Part shown: piece after piece, positions 16,609 through 27,366 of the stretch | Numbering within the stretch: position 1 is the stretch's first letter | Layout: the number at the start of each line of letters is the position of its first letter | From: Acidobacteriota bacterium | GTDB taxonomy: Bacteria > Acidobacteriota > Thermoanaerobaculia > Gp7-AA8 | Assembly: GCA_003223645.1 (NCBI GenBank) | Contig: QHVT01000003.1 | Span: forward strand, 186,001 to 250,000 | Length of the DNA stretch: 64,000 nucleotides | Direction of reading: 5' to 3' | Position numbers and translations under genes: made by a program | Notes under the pieces: model-generated | Databases searched by the model: none | What the model was told of the DNA's origin: nothing | What the model saw: the letters and a program-made list of their open reading frames with translations, nothing else

Positions 16609-18244
16609 CAGTCGTCCCTGGCATGCGCACTACGACTACTGGGTGCGCCCGCATCTCAACTACCCGCGCCGCCCGCTCACCGACATCCTGCGCATCGCCG
16701 CCGCCGACGTTCCCGATCGGCCGGCGACCGCGTTTTTCGGACAGCAGCTCACGTTTGCCGAGGTGAAAGAGCGCGCCGACAAATTCGCGACGGCACTCTC
16801 GCGGATGGGCGTGAAGCAGGGCGACCGCGTCGGCGTCATGCTGCCGAACTGTCCGCAGTACATCATCGCGGTGTTCGGCATCCTCCGCGTCGGTGCGATC
16901 GTCGTGAACGTGAACCCGCTCTACACGCCGCGCGAAGTCGGCGTCGTCGCGCAGGACTCCGGCATGCGCGTGCTGATCGTCCTCGACATGCTCGTGCCGT
17001 CGACCGGCAACGCGTGCGAGCAGATGATCGTAGTCTCGTTCAAAGATGTGGCGACCGCTGCCCTCAGCGGTCGCGGTGCCGCTGAGGGCAGCGGCACGCA
17101 CAAATCATTCGATGAGTTGATCGCGGGCGTCGACACGCCGCAGCTTCCCCGCGTGCACGTCGATGCCGACGACGTTGCGGTGCTGCAATACACCGGCGGC
17201 ACCACCGGCACGCCGAAGGGCGCGATGCTCACGCACTACAACATCTTCTCGAACGTCGTGCAGTCGACGTCGCTGCACATTCCGTCGCTGCGCCGCGGTG
17301 AAGAGCGCTACCTGCTCGTCATCCCGTTCTTTCACATCTACGGATTCACGGTCGGACTGATGGCCGGCACCTGGCTCGGCGCGCAGCAGATACTGATTCC
17401 GAAGTACGACGTCGACGCGTTGCTCAACGCGGTCCGCGATTATCGTCCGACGTACTTTCCCGCGGTCCCGACGATTTTCATCTCGCTGCTCAATCATCCA
17501 AAGTCGCGCGAGTACGGCCTCGACAAGATCCGCGCGTTCAACAGCGGCTCCGCGCCGCTGCCGCTGGAAGTGCTCGAGCAGTTCGAGCAACTCACCGGCG
17601 GCATGCTCAGCGAAGGCTACGGACTCTCCGAAGCGTCGCCGGTGACGCACAACAGCCCGTCGTTGTCCGTGCGCAAGCCGGGAAGCGTCGGCATCCCGCT
17701 CCCCGACACCGATCAGAAAGTCGTCGACCTCGGCGAAGGCACGCGCGAAGTCCCGAACGGCGAAGAAGGGGAGTTGTGCATCGCCGGCCCACAGGTGATG
17801 AAGGGCTATTGGAACCGTCCCGACGAAACCGCGACCACGATTCGCACCGACGCGAACGGAACGAGCTGGCTGTACACCGGCGACATCGCGCGTGTGGACG
17901 ACGACGGCTTCACGTACATCGTGCAGCGCAAGAAAGACATGATCATCGTGTCGGGATTCAACGTGTATCCCGGCGAGATCGAGTCCGTCCTCTTCACACA
18001 TCCCGCGGTGATGGAGGCGGTCGTGATCGGCGTGCCCGACGCGTATCGCGGCGAAGCCGTGAAGGCGTTCATCGTGCTCAAGCCCGGCACGAACGCGACG
18101 ATCGATGATTTGAAGTCGCATTGCGCGAAAGATCTCGCTGAATTCAAACGACCCACGAAAATCGAGATTCGTGAAAGTCTTCCGAAGTCCGCGGTCGGGA
18201 AGATCCTGCGGAGAGTCTTGCGCGAGGAGCAACCTGCACAATGA
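16601..18244 (+). CDS. Acyl-CoA synthetase (AMP-forming ligase)
   Basis: Activates fatty or aromatic acids with ATP and CoA. Motifs are YTGGTTGTPKGAMLTH (phosphate loop), GYGLSEASPV, YTGDIARVDDDGF and the C-terminal KSAVGKILRR catalytic lysine. I favour the TTG at 16601 because GGAGGT lies 7 nt upstream; an ATG at 16586 gives five extra residues. The length of about 547 is normal for long-chain ligases. A palindrome at 17048-17097 is read in frame as ATAALSGRGAAEGSG in a loop before KSFDELI. The stop overlaps the next ATG (ATGA). Together with the downstream FadN-like protein and thiolase it completes a beta-oxidation set. Confidence 0.92.
   Translation: MSDSRPWHAHYDYWVRPHLNYPRRPLTDILRIAAADVPDRPATAFFGQQLTFAEVKERADKFATALSRMGVKQGDRVGVMLPNCPQYIIAVFGILRVGAIVVNVNPLYTPREVGVVAQDSGMRVLIVLDMLVPSTGNACEQMIVVSFKDVATAALSGRGAAEGSGTHKSFDELIAGVDTPQLPRVHVDADDVAVLQYTGGTTGTPKGAMLTHYNIFSNVVQSTSLHIPSLRRGEERYLLVIPFFHIYGFTVGLMAGTWLGAQQILIPKYDVDALLNAVRDYRPTYFPAVPTIFISLLNHPKSREYGLDKIRAFNSGSAPLPLEVLEQFEQLTGGMLSEGYGLSEASPVTHNSPSLSVRKPGSVGIPLPDTDQKVVDLGEGTREVPNGEEGELCIAGPQVMKGYWNRPDETATTIRTDANGTSWLYTGDIARVDDDGFTYIVQRKKDMIIVSGFNVYPGEIESVLFTHPAVMEAVVIGVPDAYRGEAVKAFIVLKPGTNATIDDLKSHCAKDLAEFKRPTKIEIRESLPKSAVGKILRRVLREEQPAQ
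17048..17097. repeat. Palindromic repeat in frame in the acyl-CoA ligase gene
   Basis: Two hairpins (gcgaccgctgccctcagcgg and ccgctgagggcagcggcac) that also pair with each other. The related intergenic copy is 42725-42812. In the ligase the element adds about 16 codons in an interstrand loop. Confidence 0.75.
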
Positions 18245-20529
18245 CACGTACGATCAGCCGGGCCGTCGTCATCGGCTCCGGCACCATGGGCAGCGGCATT
18301 GCCGCGCACTTTGCGAATGCCGGCATTCCCGTCTATCTGCTCGACATCATCGAGCCGCCGCTCGACAAGATCAAAAAACACACGCCGGCGCCGTTCTTCA
18401 CCGCCGACGCGGCGAGCCTCGTCACCGCGGGCAAGCTCGACGAGCATGAAGCGTGGATCGGGGAAGGCGACTGGATCATCGAGGCGATCGTCGAGAACAT
18501 GGATGCGAAACGCGAGCTCGTCGCGCGCATCGATCGCCTGCGCAAGCCGGACAGCGTCGTGTCCAGCAACACGTCCGGACTGCCGATCTCGCAGATCGCC
18601 GCCAACGCGTCGGCTGATTTCAAAAGGCACTTCATCGGCACGCACTTTTTCAATCCGCCGCGTTACATGAAGCTGCTCGAAGTGATTCCGACGCGCGACA
18701 CCGCGCCGGAGATCACGCAGTTCGTCCGCGATTTCGCCGAGCAGCGCCTCGGCAAGGGCGTCGTGCTCTGCAAAGACACGCCGAACTTCATCGCCAATCG
18801 CCTCGCCTCCGTCGGCGGCGCGTCGATCACCGACTTCGCGCTGGCGAACGACTACACGGTCGAAGAAGTCGACGCGATTGCCGGTCCGCTCATCGGCCGC
18901 CCGAAAACCGCCGCGTTCCGGTTGCAGGATCTCGTCGGTCTCGACGTCGCGTTCGCCGTCGCCTCGAACCTTTACGACCTCATCGAAGGCGACGAGTCGC
19001 GCGAGGTCCTCCGCTCGCCGCGTCTCGAGAATTTGCGGAAGACGCAAATCGAAAAAGGGCGGCTCGGCGACAAGACGAAGCAGGGCTTCTACAAAAAGGA
19101 CGGCAAGGTCATTCAGTCACTCGACTTCAAGACCGGCGAGTATCGCGAGCGGCAGGAGCCGCAGATCGCGTCGCTCGCCGAGGCGTCGAAGATTCGGAAG
19201 CTGGGCGAGCGCGTGCGCTTCGTGCTCGCGCAGGACGACAAGGCCGGCGCGCTCGCGCGCCACATCATCTACAACGCCCTCGGCTACGCATCGCGCCGCG
19301 TGCCGGAGATCAGCGACGACCTCGTGAGCATCGACCGCGCCGTTCGCTGGGGCTTCTCGCATGATCGTGGCCCGTTCGAGTTGTGGGACGCGATCGGCGT
19401 CCGCGCAACGATCGACAGCGTCGACGCCGCGCCGTGGGTCCGCGAGATGCTCGACGCCGGCAACGAGACGTTCTATCGCGACGGCTCTGTCTACGATCCG
19501 CTGAAAAAAACGTACGTCGCGATTCCGAAAGACCCGCGGCAAATCTCGCTCAAGGAATGTCCCGTTGTTGAAGAGAACGAGAGCGCCTCGCTCCGCGACC
19601 TCGGCGACGGCGTGCTCTGTCTCGAGTTCCACACCAAGATGAACACGATCGACGACGGCCTGCGCGCGATGATCGACGCCGGCGTCGATGAGCTCGAGCG
19701 CGGCGACTGGAAGGGACTCGTCATCGGCAACGAAGGCGCCGACTTCTGCATCGGCGCGAACCTCAAAGGCGATCTCTCGACCGGCGGACCCGATGGCGTG
19801 CGCAAAGCGGTGAAGTCGCTGCAGGACGCGCTGCAACGCGTGCGCTTTTGTGCGAAGCCGATCGTCGCCGCGCCGTTCGCGCGCACGCTCGCCGGCGGCT
19901 GCGAGATCACGCTCGCCTGCGCGCGCGTCGTCGCCGCGGGCGAGACGTACATCGGCCTCGTCGAAGTCGGAGTCGGCTTGATTCCCGGTGCGGGCGGATG
20001 CAAGGAGATGATTCGCCGCGTCGTGTCGCCGGCGATGAAGAAGACGCCGAACGCCGATCCGCTCCCGTTCGTGCAGAACGTGATGCAGACGATCGGCACC
20101 GCGAGAGTGTCATCGAGTGCAGCGGAAGCGAAAACACTCGGATATCTCTCCGAGTCCGACCTCATCGTCATGAATCGCGATCACCTGCTTTACGAAGCAA
20201 AGCAGGACGTCCTCGAGATGCACGCGGCCGGCTACACGGCGCCCGCGAACGGCGACACCTGCTACGCCGCCGGCCGCGACGTCCGCGCCGCGGTCAAAGC
20301 CGGCATCTACGTTTTGCAGCAGGGCGGCTACATCAGCGAATACGACGCCTACATCAGCGGCCGCCTCGCATACGTCATCTGCGGCGGCGACCTGTCGAGC
20401 GGAGAGTGGGTGAGCGAGCGGTACATGCTCGACCTCGAGCGCGATGTCTTCGTCGAAGTCGCGCATCAGCCGAAGACCGTCGAGCGAATCCAATTCATGA
20501 TGAAGACGGGGAAGCCCTTGAGGAATTAG
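18241..20529 (+). CDS. FadN-like 3-hydroxyacyl-CoA dehydrogenase / enoyl-CoA hydratase
   Basis: A bifunctional beta-oxidation enzyme of 762 residues. The N-terminal NAD-binding domain has GSGTMGSGIAAHFANAG (12-28) and the HAD segment IIGTHFFNPPR-like (FIGTHFFNPPRYMKLLEV); a second HAD helical domain follows, and the crotonase domain lies about 450-660 (DFCIGANLKGDL; AGGCEITLAC; GLIPGAGGCKEM). The dehydrogenase-first order is that of FadN in Bacillus rather than of FadB/FadJ. It overlaps the ligase stop by 4 bp. The partner thiolase lies two genes downstream. Substrate chain length cannot be told from sequence. Confidence 0.92.
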   Translation: MTRTISRAVVIGSGTMGSGIAAHFANAGIPVYLLDIIEPPLDKIKKHTPAPFFTADAASLVTAGKLDEHEAWIGEGDWIIEAIVENMDAKRELVARIDRLRKPDSVVSSNTSGLPISQIAANASADFKRHFIGTHFFNPPRYMKLLEVIPTRDTAPEITQFVRDFAEQRLGKGVVLCKDTPNFIANRLASVGGASITDFALANDYTVEEVDAIAGPLIGRPKTAAFRLQDLVGLDVAFAVASNLYDLIEGDESREVLRSPRLENLRKTQIEKGRLGDKTKQGFYKKDGKVIQSLDFKTGEYRERQEPQIASLAEASKIRKLGERVRFVLAQDDKAGALARHIIYNALGYASRRVPEISDDLVSIDRAVRWGFSHDRGPFELWDAIGVRATIDSVDAAPWVREMLDAGNETFYRDGSVYDPLKKTYVAIPKDPRQISLKECPVVEENESASLRDLGDGVLCLEFHTKMNTIDDGLRAMIDAGVDELERGDWKGLVIGNEGADFCIGANLKGDLSTGGPDGVRKAVKSLQDALQRVRFCAKPIVAAPFARTLAGGCEITLACARVVAAGETYIGLVEVGVGLIPGAGGCKEMIRRVVSPAMKKTPNADPLPFVQNVMQTIGTARVSSSAAEAKTLGYLSESDLIVMNRDHLLYEAKQDVLEMHAAGYTAPANGDTCYAAGRDVRAAVKAGIYVLQQGGYISEYDAYISGRLAYVICGGDLSSGEWVSERYMLDLERDVFVEVAHQPKTVERIQFMMKTGKPLRN

Positions 20530-20588
20530 CCTCCAAGCCTCCGAGCCTCCCGGCCTCCTAGGAGGCTTGGAGGCCAGGAGGCCGGGAG
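20528..20588. repeat. GCCTCC/GGAGGC palindrome between fadN-like and thioesterase genes
   Basis: A palindrome built from gcctcc-type units on the left and the complementary ggaggc units on the right; it starts in the stop codon and ends 8 nt before the thioesterase ATG. It uses the same units as 2521-2560. The ggagg repeats near the start codon may double as a ribosome binding site. Confidence 0.65.
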
Positions 20589-20596
20589 TCTCGAAT

Positions 20597-21035
20597 ATGC
20601 GCGACTCGCTGACCGGACTCGAATACATGCGCCTCGTCGCCTCGGGCGAAGTGGAGGCCGGTCCGTTCACGAAGCTCCTCGGCATGCGCATCACCGAAGT
20701 CGACGAAGGCCGCGTTGTCTTCACCGCGGAGTTGAAGCCCGAACACGAGAACACGATCGGCATCGCCCACGGCGGCTTCGCCGCGACGCTCCTCGATTCG
20801 GCGATGGGCTGTGCCGTCAACAGCGTCATGCCGGCCGGCCGCGTCTTCACCACGCTGGAAATGAAAATCAATTACGTCCGTCCAATCCGCCGCGAAAACG
20901 GCACGCTGACCTGCATCGCCACGCTCATCCACGCGGGCGGGCGCACGGCGACTGCCGAGGGGCGAATCCTCGATGCGGACGGCGTGTTGTATGCGCACGG
21001 AACCATCACCTGTTTTTTGTACAAGGAGACCCGTC

Positions 21036-21043
<8 letters not shown>
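20597..21043 (+). CDS. PaaI-type hotdog-fold acyl-CoA thioesterase
   Basis: A 148-residue hotdog thioesterase hydrolysing acyl- or aryl-CoA esters. [20 protein letters not shown] is the family signature (HGG with downstream Asp), followed by [13 protein letters not shown]. Its likely job is to free CoA from dead-end intermediates, as PaaI does in phenylacetate catabolism. I chose the ATG at 20597 because upstream codons are repeat-derived. The 3' end overlaps the thiolase start by 8 bp. Confidence 0.88.
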
Positions 21044-22198
<1,155 letters not shown>

Positions 22199-22202
<4 letters not shown>

Positions 22203-23359
22203 ACTTCGAGCTGGAGCCGGCGCTCGCCGACTTGCGTGACCGCGTCGCGGCGTTCGTGCGCGACGAAGTCATTCCGCTCGAGTCGCAGCCGGTCACCGGC
22301 GAGTTGATCGCGGAGCTGCGCGCGAAGGCGAAGAGCGCGGGCCTCTTCGGACCGCAGCTTCCGCGCGAATACGGCGGACTCGGACTCGGCACCGTCGGCA
22401 TGTGCGTCCTCTTCGAGCAGGCCGGCCAGAGTTTCCTCGGCCCCGTCGCGCTGCACTGCGCCGCCCCCGACGAAGGCAACATGCACCTCCTCGCGCATCA
22501 CGCGAACGACGCACAGCGCGAGCAATATCTGCTGCCGCTCATCGAAGGGAAAATCCGCTCGTGCTTCGCGATGACCGAGCCGGCGCCCGGCGCGGGATCC
22601 GATCCGACGATGATGATGACGCGCGCGGAGCGCGTCGATGGAGGATGGTCGATCACCGGCCGCAAATGGTTCGCGACCGGAGCCGAAGGCGCGGCGTTCG
22701 CCGTCACGATGGCCGTGACCGATCCGAACGCGCATCCGCACAAACGCGCGACGATGTTCCTCGTCCCGACCGATACGCCCGGCTATCGCTTCATCCGCAA
22801 TGTGCCGGTGATGGGCGAGCACGGCGGCTTCGGACACGGCGAAGTCGATTTCAACGAAGTGCGCGTCCCCGACTCCGCGATCCTCGGCAACGCCGGCGAA
22901 GGTTTTCGTCTCGCGCAAGTCCGCCTCGGCCCCGCGCGACTCACGCACTGCATGCGCTGGATGGGCGTCGCGCAGCGCGCGCTCGACATCGCGATTGCGT
23001 ACGCGAAAGAACGCGGCGCGTTCGGAAAGAAACTCGCCGAACAGCAGTCGATCCAGTGGATGATCGCCGACTCCGAGATCGAGCTGCACGCATCGCGTCT
23101 GATGGTGCTGCAGGCAGGATGGGCGCACGAGCGCGGCAGCGAGATCCGGCACGAGTCGTCGATCTGCAAGGTGTTCGTCGCCGAGGCCGTGAATCGCATC
23201 ATCGATCGCGCGGTGCAGATCTGCGGCGCGCTCGGCGTATCCGGCGACACGCCGCTCGAACATTTCTATCGAGAAGCGCGAGCGTTCCGCATCTACGACG
23301 GACCGTCGGAAGTGCACCGGATGGTGATCGCGCGGAATGTGTTGCGGAGGTCGCAATGA
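22199..23359 (+). CDS. ACAD10/11-like acyl-CoA dehydrogenase
   Basis: A 386-residue acyl-CoA dehydrogenase of the subgroup that in animals forms the C-terminal part of ACAD10/ACAD11. Visible features are [27 protein letters not shown] and the C-terminal [17 protein letters not shown], where the usual YEGT is YDGP. In ACAD10/11 the dehydrogenase is fused to an APH-fold kinase; here the kinase is a separate gene two positions downstream (24257-25258), with an SDR between. Recent work links ACAD10/11 to catabolism of 4-hydroxy acids through a phosphorylated intermediate, so the trio may do the same. It overlaps the thiolase stop (ATGA). Confidence 0.9.
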
Positions 23360-23360
23360 G

Positions 23361-23463
23361 TGTCATCCCGAGCGTGAGCGAGGGACCTGGGTGGGCGGGG
23401 CTGCGAGGCATGGGCATCGTGCCGCCCGCCCACCCAGGTCCTTCGCTCACGCTCGGGATGACA
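23361..23463. repeat. GTCATCCCGAGCG palindrome between dehydrogenase and SDR genes
   Basis: A 103-bp copy of the family at 10486 and 15730; outer arms tgtcatcccgagcgtgagcg and cgctcacgctcgggatgaca pair perfectly over 20 bases. It starts 2 nt after the dehydrogenase stop. Confidence 0.85.
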
Positions 23464-23474
23464 GTGGAGTAGCG

Positions 23475-24260
23475 ATGGCACGCTTCGAAAACAAAATCGT
23501 CTGGATCACCGGCGCGTCGTCCGGCATCGGCGAGGCGCTCGCCGTCGCGTGGAGCCGCGAAGGCGCGCGCGTCATCTTGTCCGCACGCAACGCGCAGGAG
23601 CTCGAGCGCGTCCGCCAGTCGTGCGCGAATCCCGAGAAGCACGTCGTGAAGCCGCTCGATCTCACGAACAGCGGAGCGATCAAATCAACGACCGACGAAG
23701 TGCTCGAAGAATTCGGGCACGTCGACATCGTCGTGCACAGCGGCGGCGTGAGTCAGCGCTCGCTCGCTGCGGAGACAGATCTCGCCACCGATCGGCAAAT
23801 CATGGAGCTCAACTACTTCGGCACGATCGCGCTGACGAAGGCGCTCCTGCCGTCGATGCTCGCGCGCGGCGAAGGACACATCGTGCCGATCAGCAGCGTG
23901 ATCGGCTACGTCGGCGTGCCGCTTCGCTCCGCGTACGCCGCGTCGAAGCACGCGCTGCACGGTTTCTTCAACGCGCTGCGCGCCGAGACGCACAAGCGCG
24001 GCATCAAAGTCACGATCGTCTGTCCCGGCTACGTGCGCACGAAAGTGTCCGAGAACGCGTTGCGCGGCGATGGCACACCGCACGGAAAACTCGACGACAC
24101 GCACAAGAAAGCGATGCTGCCCGAGCAAACCACGGCGAAAATTCTGCGCGGCGTCGCGAGCGGCAAAGAAGAAGTGCACGTGGGCGGACCGGAGATCTAT
24201 GCGATCGACCTGCAGCGATTTCTGCCGCGCGTCATGAAACGCGTGCTGAGGGTCAAATGA
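23475..24260 (+). CDS. Short-chain dehydrogenase (DHRS7-like)
   Basis: A 261-residue SDR. It has the cofactor motif TGASSGIGE, the active-site serine in PISSVIGY and the YAASK catalytic pair; HSGG replaces the usual NNAG. The C-terminal extension ([19 protein letters not shown]) recalls DHRS7-type, membrane-associated SDRs. GGAG lies 5 nt before the ATG. It sits between the ACAD10/11-like dehydrogenase and the APH-fold kinase and overlaps the latter by 4 bp, so it probably acts on the same hydroxy/keto-acyl substrate. Confidence 0.88.
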   Translation: MARFENKIVWITGASSGIGEALAVAWSREGARVILSARNAQELERVRQSCANPEKHVVKPLDLTNSGAIKSTTDEVLEEFGHVDIVVHSGGVSQRSLAAETDLATDRQIMELNYFGTIALTKALLPSMLARGEGHIVPISSVIGYVGVPLRSAYAASKHALHGFFNALRAETHKRGIKVTIVCPGYVRTKVSENALRGDGTPHGKLDDTHKKAMLPEQTTAKILRGVASGKEEVHVGGPEIYAIDLQRFLPRVMKRVLRVK

Positions 24261-25258
24261 CCGACACGCGTCCAGTGCGCGACAGCGAGCAACTCGATTG
24301 GGAGAAGCTGGCCGCGTATCTGCGACGCGCGCTGAACCTCGACGGCGAGATGCGGGTCTCGCAGTTTCCCGGCGGCCACTCGAATCTCACCTACGACCTC
24401 GCGTTCGGCGACTTCGAGCTCGTCCTCCGCCGCCCGCCCTTCGGCCCCGTGCCGCCGCGCGCGCACGACATGGCACGCGAGTATCGTGTCCTCGCCGCCG
24501 TCCACCCGCACTTTCCGCTTGCGCCGCAACCTTATCTATTGTGCGAAGACGCGAGCGTGATCGGCTCCGTCTTTTACGTCATGGAGCGGCGCCGCGGCAT
24601 CGTCGTGCGCAATGAGGAGTCGTTCGACGAAGCGCTGCGGCGAAACATCAGCGCGAACATGATCGATACGCTCGCGCAATTGCACGCGATCGACGTCGCC
24701 GCGCACGGACTCGACGCGCTCGGCAAGCCGGCAGGATTCGTCGCGCGACAGATTCGCGGCTGGACCGAGCGCTGGCACGGATCGAAGACCAGCGACGTGC
24801 CGGACATGGAATGGCTCGCGCGCTGGCTCGAAGAACGAATCCCGCCCGATCCGCCGCGCGCGACGCTCGTGCACGGCGACTTCAAGCTCGACAACGTGAT
24901 GCTCGCGAGCGACGATCCGTCGCGGCTCGTCGGCGTCTTCGATTGGGAAATGAGCGCGATCGGCGATCCGCTCGTCGACCTCGGCATCCTCCTCTGCTAC
25001 TGGGTGCACGCGCCGATGTCGGACGTCACTCGAAACCCGGGATGGTTCACGCGCGATGAGATTCTTGCGCGCTATCCCGGCGACGTGAGCAACGTCGCGC
25101 TCTACGAAGTGTTCGCCGTCTTCAAGCTCGCCGTCGTGATTCAGCAGATCTACGCGCGCTTCGCCCGTGGACAGACGGACGATCCGCGATTCGCGCAGAT
25201 GGGGGAGCGCGTGGTCGACCTCGCGCGCATCGCGAAAACGTTGACGGAGGCCGCATGA
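24257..25258 (+). CDS. APH-fold phosphotransferase (ACAD10/11 kinase-like)
   Basis: A 333-residue aminoglycoside-phosphotransferase/choline-kinase-fold protein. The catalytic loop [13 protein letters not shown] and the metal-binding [13 protein letters not shown] are intact; the N-lobe has [15 protein letters not shown]. It belongs with the kinase half of ACAD10/11 rather than with antibiotic-resistance enzymes, as shown by its operon with a matching dehydrogenase. A 4-hydroxyacyl(-CoA) substrate is plausible by analogy but not demonstrated. The start overlaps the SDR stop and the stop overlaps the hydratase start (both ATGA). Confidence 0.88.
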   Translation: MTDTRPVRDSEQLDWEKLAAYLRRALNLDGEMRVSQFPGGHSNLTYDLAFGDFELVLRRPPFGPVPPRAHDMAREYRVLAAVHPHFPLAPQPYLLCEDASVIGSVFYVMERRRGIVVRNEESFDEALRRNISANMIDTLAQLHAIDVAAHGLDALGKPAGFVARQIRGWTERWHGSKTSDVPDMEWLARWLEERIPPDPPRATLVHGDFKLDNVMLASDDPSRLVGVFDWEMSAIGDPLVDLGILLCYWVHAPMSDVTRNPGWFTRDEILARYPGDVSNVALYEVFAVFKLAVVIQQIYARFARGQTDDPRFAQMGERVVDLARIAKTLTEAA

Positions 25259-26025
25259 GCGAAGTGATCCTCGAACGCCCGCATGAGCACATCGCCGTCA
25301 TTCGACTCAATCGCCCCGAGGCGAGGAATGCGCTGAGTCTTCCGGTGCGACAGACACTCGCGACGCACTTCACGGACCTCGGCAACGACGACATCACGCG
25401 CTGCATCATCCTCACCGGCGGCGAGAAAATCTTCGCGGCCGGCGCGGACCTGCGCGACATGGTCGAGCGCACAGCCGTCGAGATGTTCGCGCGCCGCAGC
25501 GAAAAATTGTGGCGCCCGATCGCGGAGTGTCCGAAGCCGGTGATCGCGGCCGTCAACGGATACGCGTTAGGCGGCGGATGCGAGCTGGCGATGCACTGCG
25601 ACATCATCGTCGCCGGCGAAGGCGCGAACTTCGGTCAGCCCGAGGTTAAGGTCGGCATCATGCCGGGCGCGGGAGGAACGCAGCGGCTCGTGCGCGCGAT
25701 CGGAAAGTTCCGCGCGATGAAAATTCTGATGACCGGCGATCTCGTCCCCGCGCGCGATGCGTTGGCGATGGGACTCGCGAGCGAAGTCGTCGCCGATACT
25801 GAAGTGTTCGACCGCGCGCTCGCGATCGCGAAGACCATCGCCGCGCTGCCCCCGCTCGCGATCATGCAGATCAAGGAGACGGTGCTCGCCGGCGAAGACT
25901 CGTCGCTCGAAGCGGGGCTGATGCTCGAGCGCAAAGCATTTCAATTGCTCTTCGCGACGAACGATCAGAAGGAAGGCATGCGCGCGTTTCTCGAGAAGCG
26001 CAAGCCGGAGTTCGAAGGCAAATGA
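25255..26025 (+). CDS. Enoyl-CoA hydratase/isomerase
   Basis: A 256-residue crotonase. The oxyanion-hole segment is [10 protein letters not shown] and the second is [15 protein letters not shown]; catalytic glutamates are expected in [17 protein letters not shown] and the preceding helix. It provides a stand-alone hydratase beside the FadN-like protein, possibly for the hydroxy-acid branch. Overlaps of 4 bp on both sides place it firmly in the operon. Confidence 0.92.
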   Translation: MSEVILERPHEHIAVIRLNRPEARNALSLPVRQTLATHFTDLGNDDITRCIILTGGEKIFAAGADLRDMVERTAVEMFARRSEKLWRPIAECPKPVIAAVNGYALGGGCELAMHCDIIVAGEGANFGQPEVKVGIMPGAGGTQRLVRAIGKFRAMKILMTGDLVPARDALAMGLASEVVADTEVFDRALAIAKTIAALPPLAIMQIKETVLAGEDSSLEAGLMLERKAFQLLFATNDQKEGMRAFLEKRKPEFEGK

Positions 26026-27284
26026 ATCGCGCCCGCTACGCACTCGCCGTCCTGTTCGTCATCAACACGCTGAACTTTTTCGATCGCGTGATCGGCGGCG
26101 CGCTCGGCGAGCCGATCCGCCGCGAGTGGGGCCTCTCCGACTCCGCACTCGGCGCGCTCGGCACCGCATTCACGCTGCTCTACGCATTCGTCGGCGTTCC
26201 GCTCGGACGGCTCGCCGACCGCAAGCCGCGCAAGTCCATCCTCGCCGCGTCGGTGTTCGTGTGGAGCGCGCTCACTGCCGCCTCCGGAATTACGCGCACG
26301 TACTGGCAGCTCTTCGTCACGCGACTCGGCGTCGGCGTCGGCGAAGCCGCGTGCGCACCCGCCGGCACGTCGCTCATCGGCGATCTCTATCCGCCCGCGA
26401 AGCGCGCACGCGCGCTGTCCGTCTTCATGATGGGACTGCCGATCGGCATCGCGCTCTCGTACCTCGTCGCGAGCCGCATCGCCCACGCCTACGGCTGGCG
26501 CGCGGCGTTCTACGTTGCCGGAATTCCCGGCGTCATCGCCGCCATCGCCGCGCTGTTCATCACCGAGCCTGCGCGCGGTATTGCGGACGCAGCTCCCGTT
26601 CAAACCAACGCATCGCCGTGGCGCACGCTGCTGCGCATCCCGACGCTCTGGTGGCTGATCCTCTCCGGCGCGCTGCACAACTTCAACATGTACGCGCTCG
26701 GCACGTTTCTCCCGCCGCTGCTGATGCGCTATCACGGCGCCGATCTTCGCGGCGCGGGCCTCATGACGACGATCATGTACGGCCTCTCCGGAATCCCCGG
26801 CCTTCTCATCGGCGGCGCGCTCGCCGACAAGTGGAGCGTGAAGCGAAGTGACGGACGCCTGCTCATTGCCGCGATCGCGACCGGCATCTCCGCGCCCCTG
26901 ATGGCAGTCGCGCTCGCGCGTCCCGCGCATGACGCGACGCTCTTCGTCGTCTTCGGCGCGCTCGCCTGCGCGTTCATGTACGTCTACTACGCGTGCGTGT
27001 ATGCCGCGCTGCACGACGTCGTCGCGCCGTCGATGCGCGGCACGGCGATGGCGCTCTACTTCTTCGCGATGTACGTCCTCGGCGCGTCGTTCGGCCCGCT
27101 CGCGACGGGCATGCTCAGCGATCACTTCACGCACCGCGCCGCCGCGGGCGCAACGGTGCTCGAGCCTTTCCGCGGAGCGGGACTGCACTCGGCGATGTAC
27201 GTCGTGCCGATGCTGAGCATCCTCCTCGCGCTCGTCCTCTTCGCCGCGACGCGCACCGTCGCGCGCGACATGGAGCAGCGGTGA
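26022..27284 (+). CDS. MFS transporter (spinster-like)
   Basis: A 420-residue inner-membrane protein with about 12 hydrophobic helices. The loop between helices 2 and 3 reads GRLADRKPRKSILAASVFVW, a standard MFS motif A, and GVGEAACAPAGTSLIGDLYP is typical of the spinster-like branch. Spinster homologues carry lipids or organic acids; in this operon an acid substrate for import, or export of a product, is likely. The start overlaps the hydratase stop. A long palindrome begins 2 nt after its stop. Confidence 0.9.
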   Translation: MNRARYALAVLFVINTLNFFDRVIGGALGEPIRREWGLSDSALGALGTAFTLLYAFVGVPLGRLADRKPRKSILAASVFVWSALTAASGITRTYWQLFVTRLGVGVGEAACAPAGTSLIGDLYPPAKRARALSVFMMGLPIGIALSYLVASRIAHAYGWRAAFYVAGIPGVIAAIAALFITEPARGIADAAPVQTNASPWRTLLRIPTLWWLILSGALHNFNMYALGTFLPPLLMRYHGADLRGAGLMTTIMYGLSGIPGLLIGGALADKWSVKRSDGRLLIAAIATGISAPLMAVALARPAHDATLFVVFGALACAFMYVYYACVYAALHDVVAPSMRGTAMALYFFAMYVLGASFGPLATGMLSDHFTHRAAAGATVLEPFRGAGLHSAMYVVPMLSILLALVLFAATRTVARDMEQR

Positions 27285-27285
27285 A

Positions 27286-27356
27286 GCAGATGGCAGATGG
27301 CAGATGGCGGATGGCGCTTTTCGGTCTCTGCCATCTGCCATCTGCCATCCGCCATC
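27286..27356. repeat. GATGGC palindrome between MFS and alcohol dehydrogenase genes
   Basis: A 71-bp intergenic copy of the element found in frame in etfB (7322-7394); arms are cagatggcagatggc-type and gccatctgccatc-type around a 14-nt loop. It fills almost the whole 82-nt gap and may separate the expression of the two genes. Confidence 0.85.
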
Positions 27357-27366
27357 GGAGCGAACG

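Noticed and set aside
24257-25258. Aminoglycoside resistance phosphotransferase
   Set aside because: The fold is shared, but the operon with an ACAD10/11-type dehydrogenase points to acyl metabolism.
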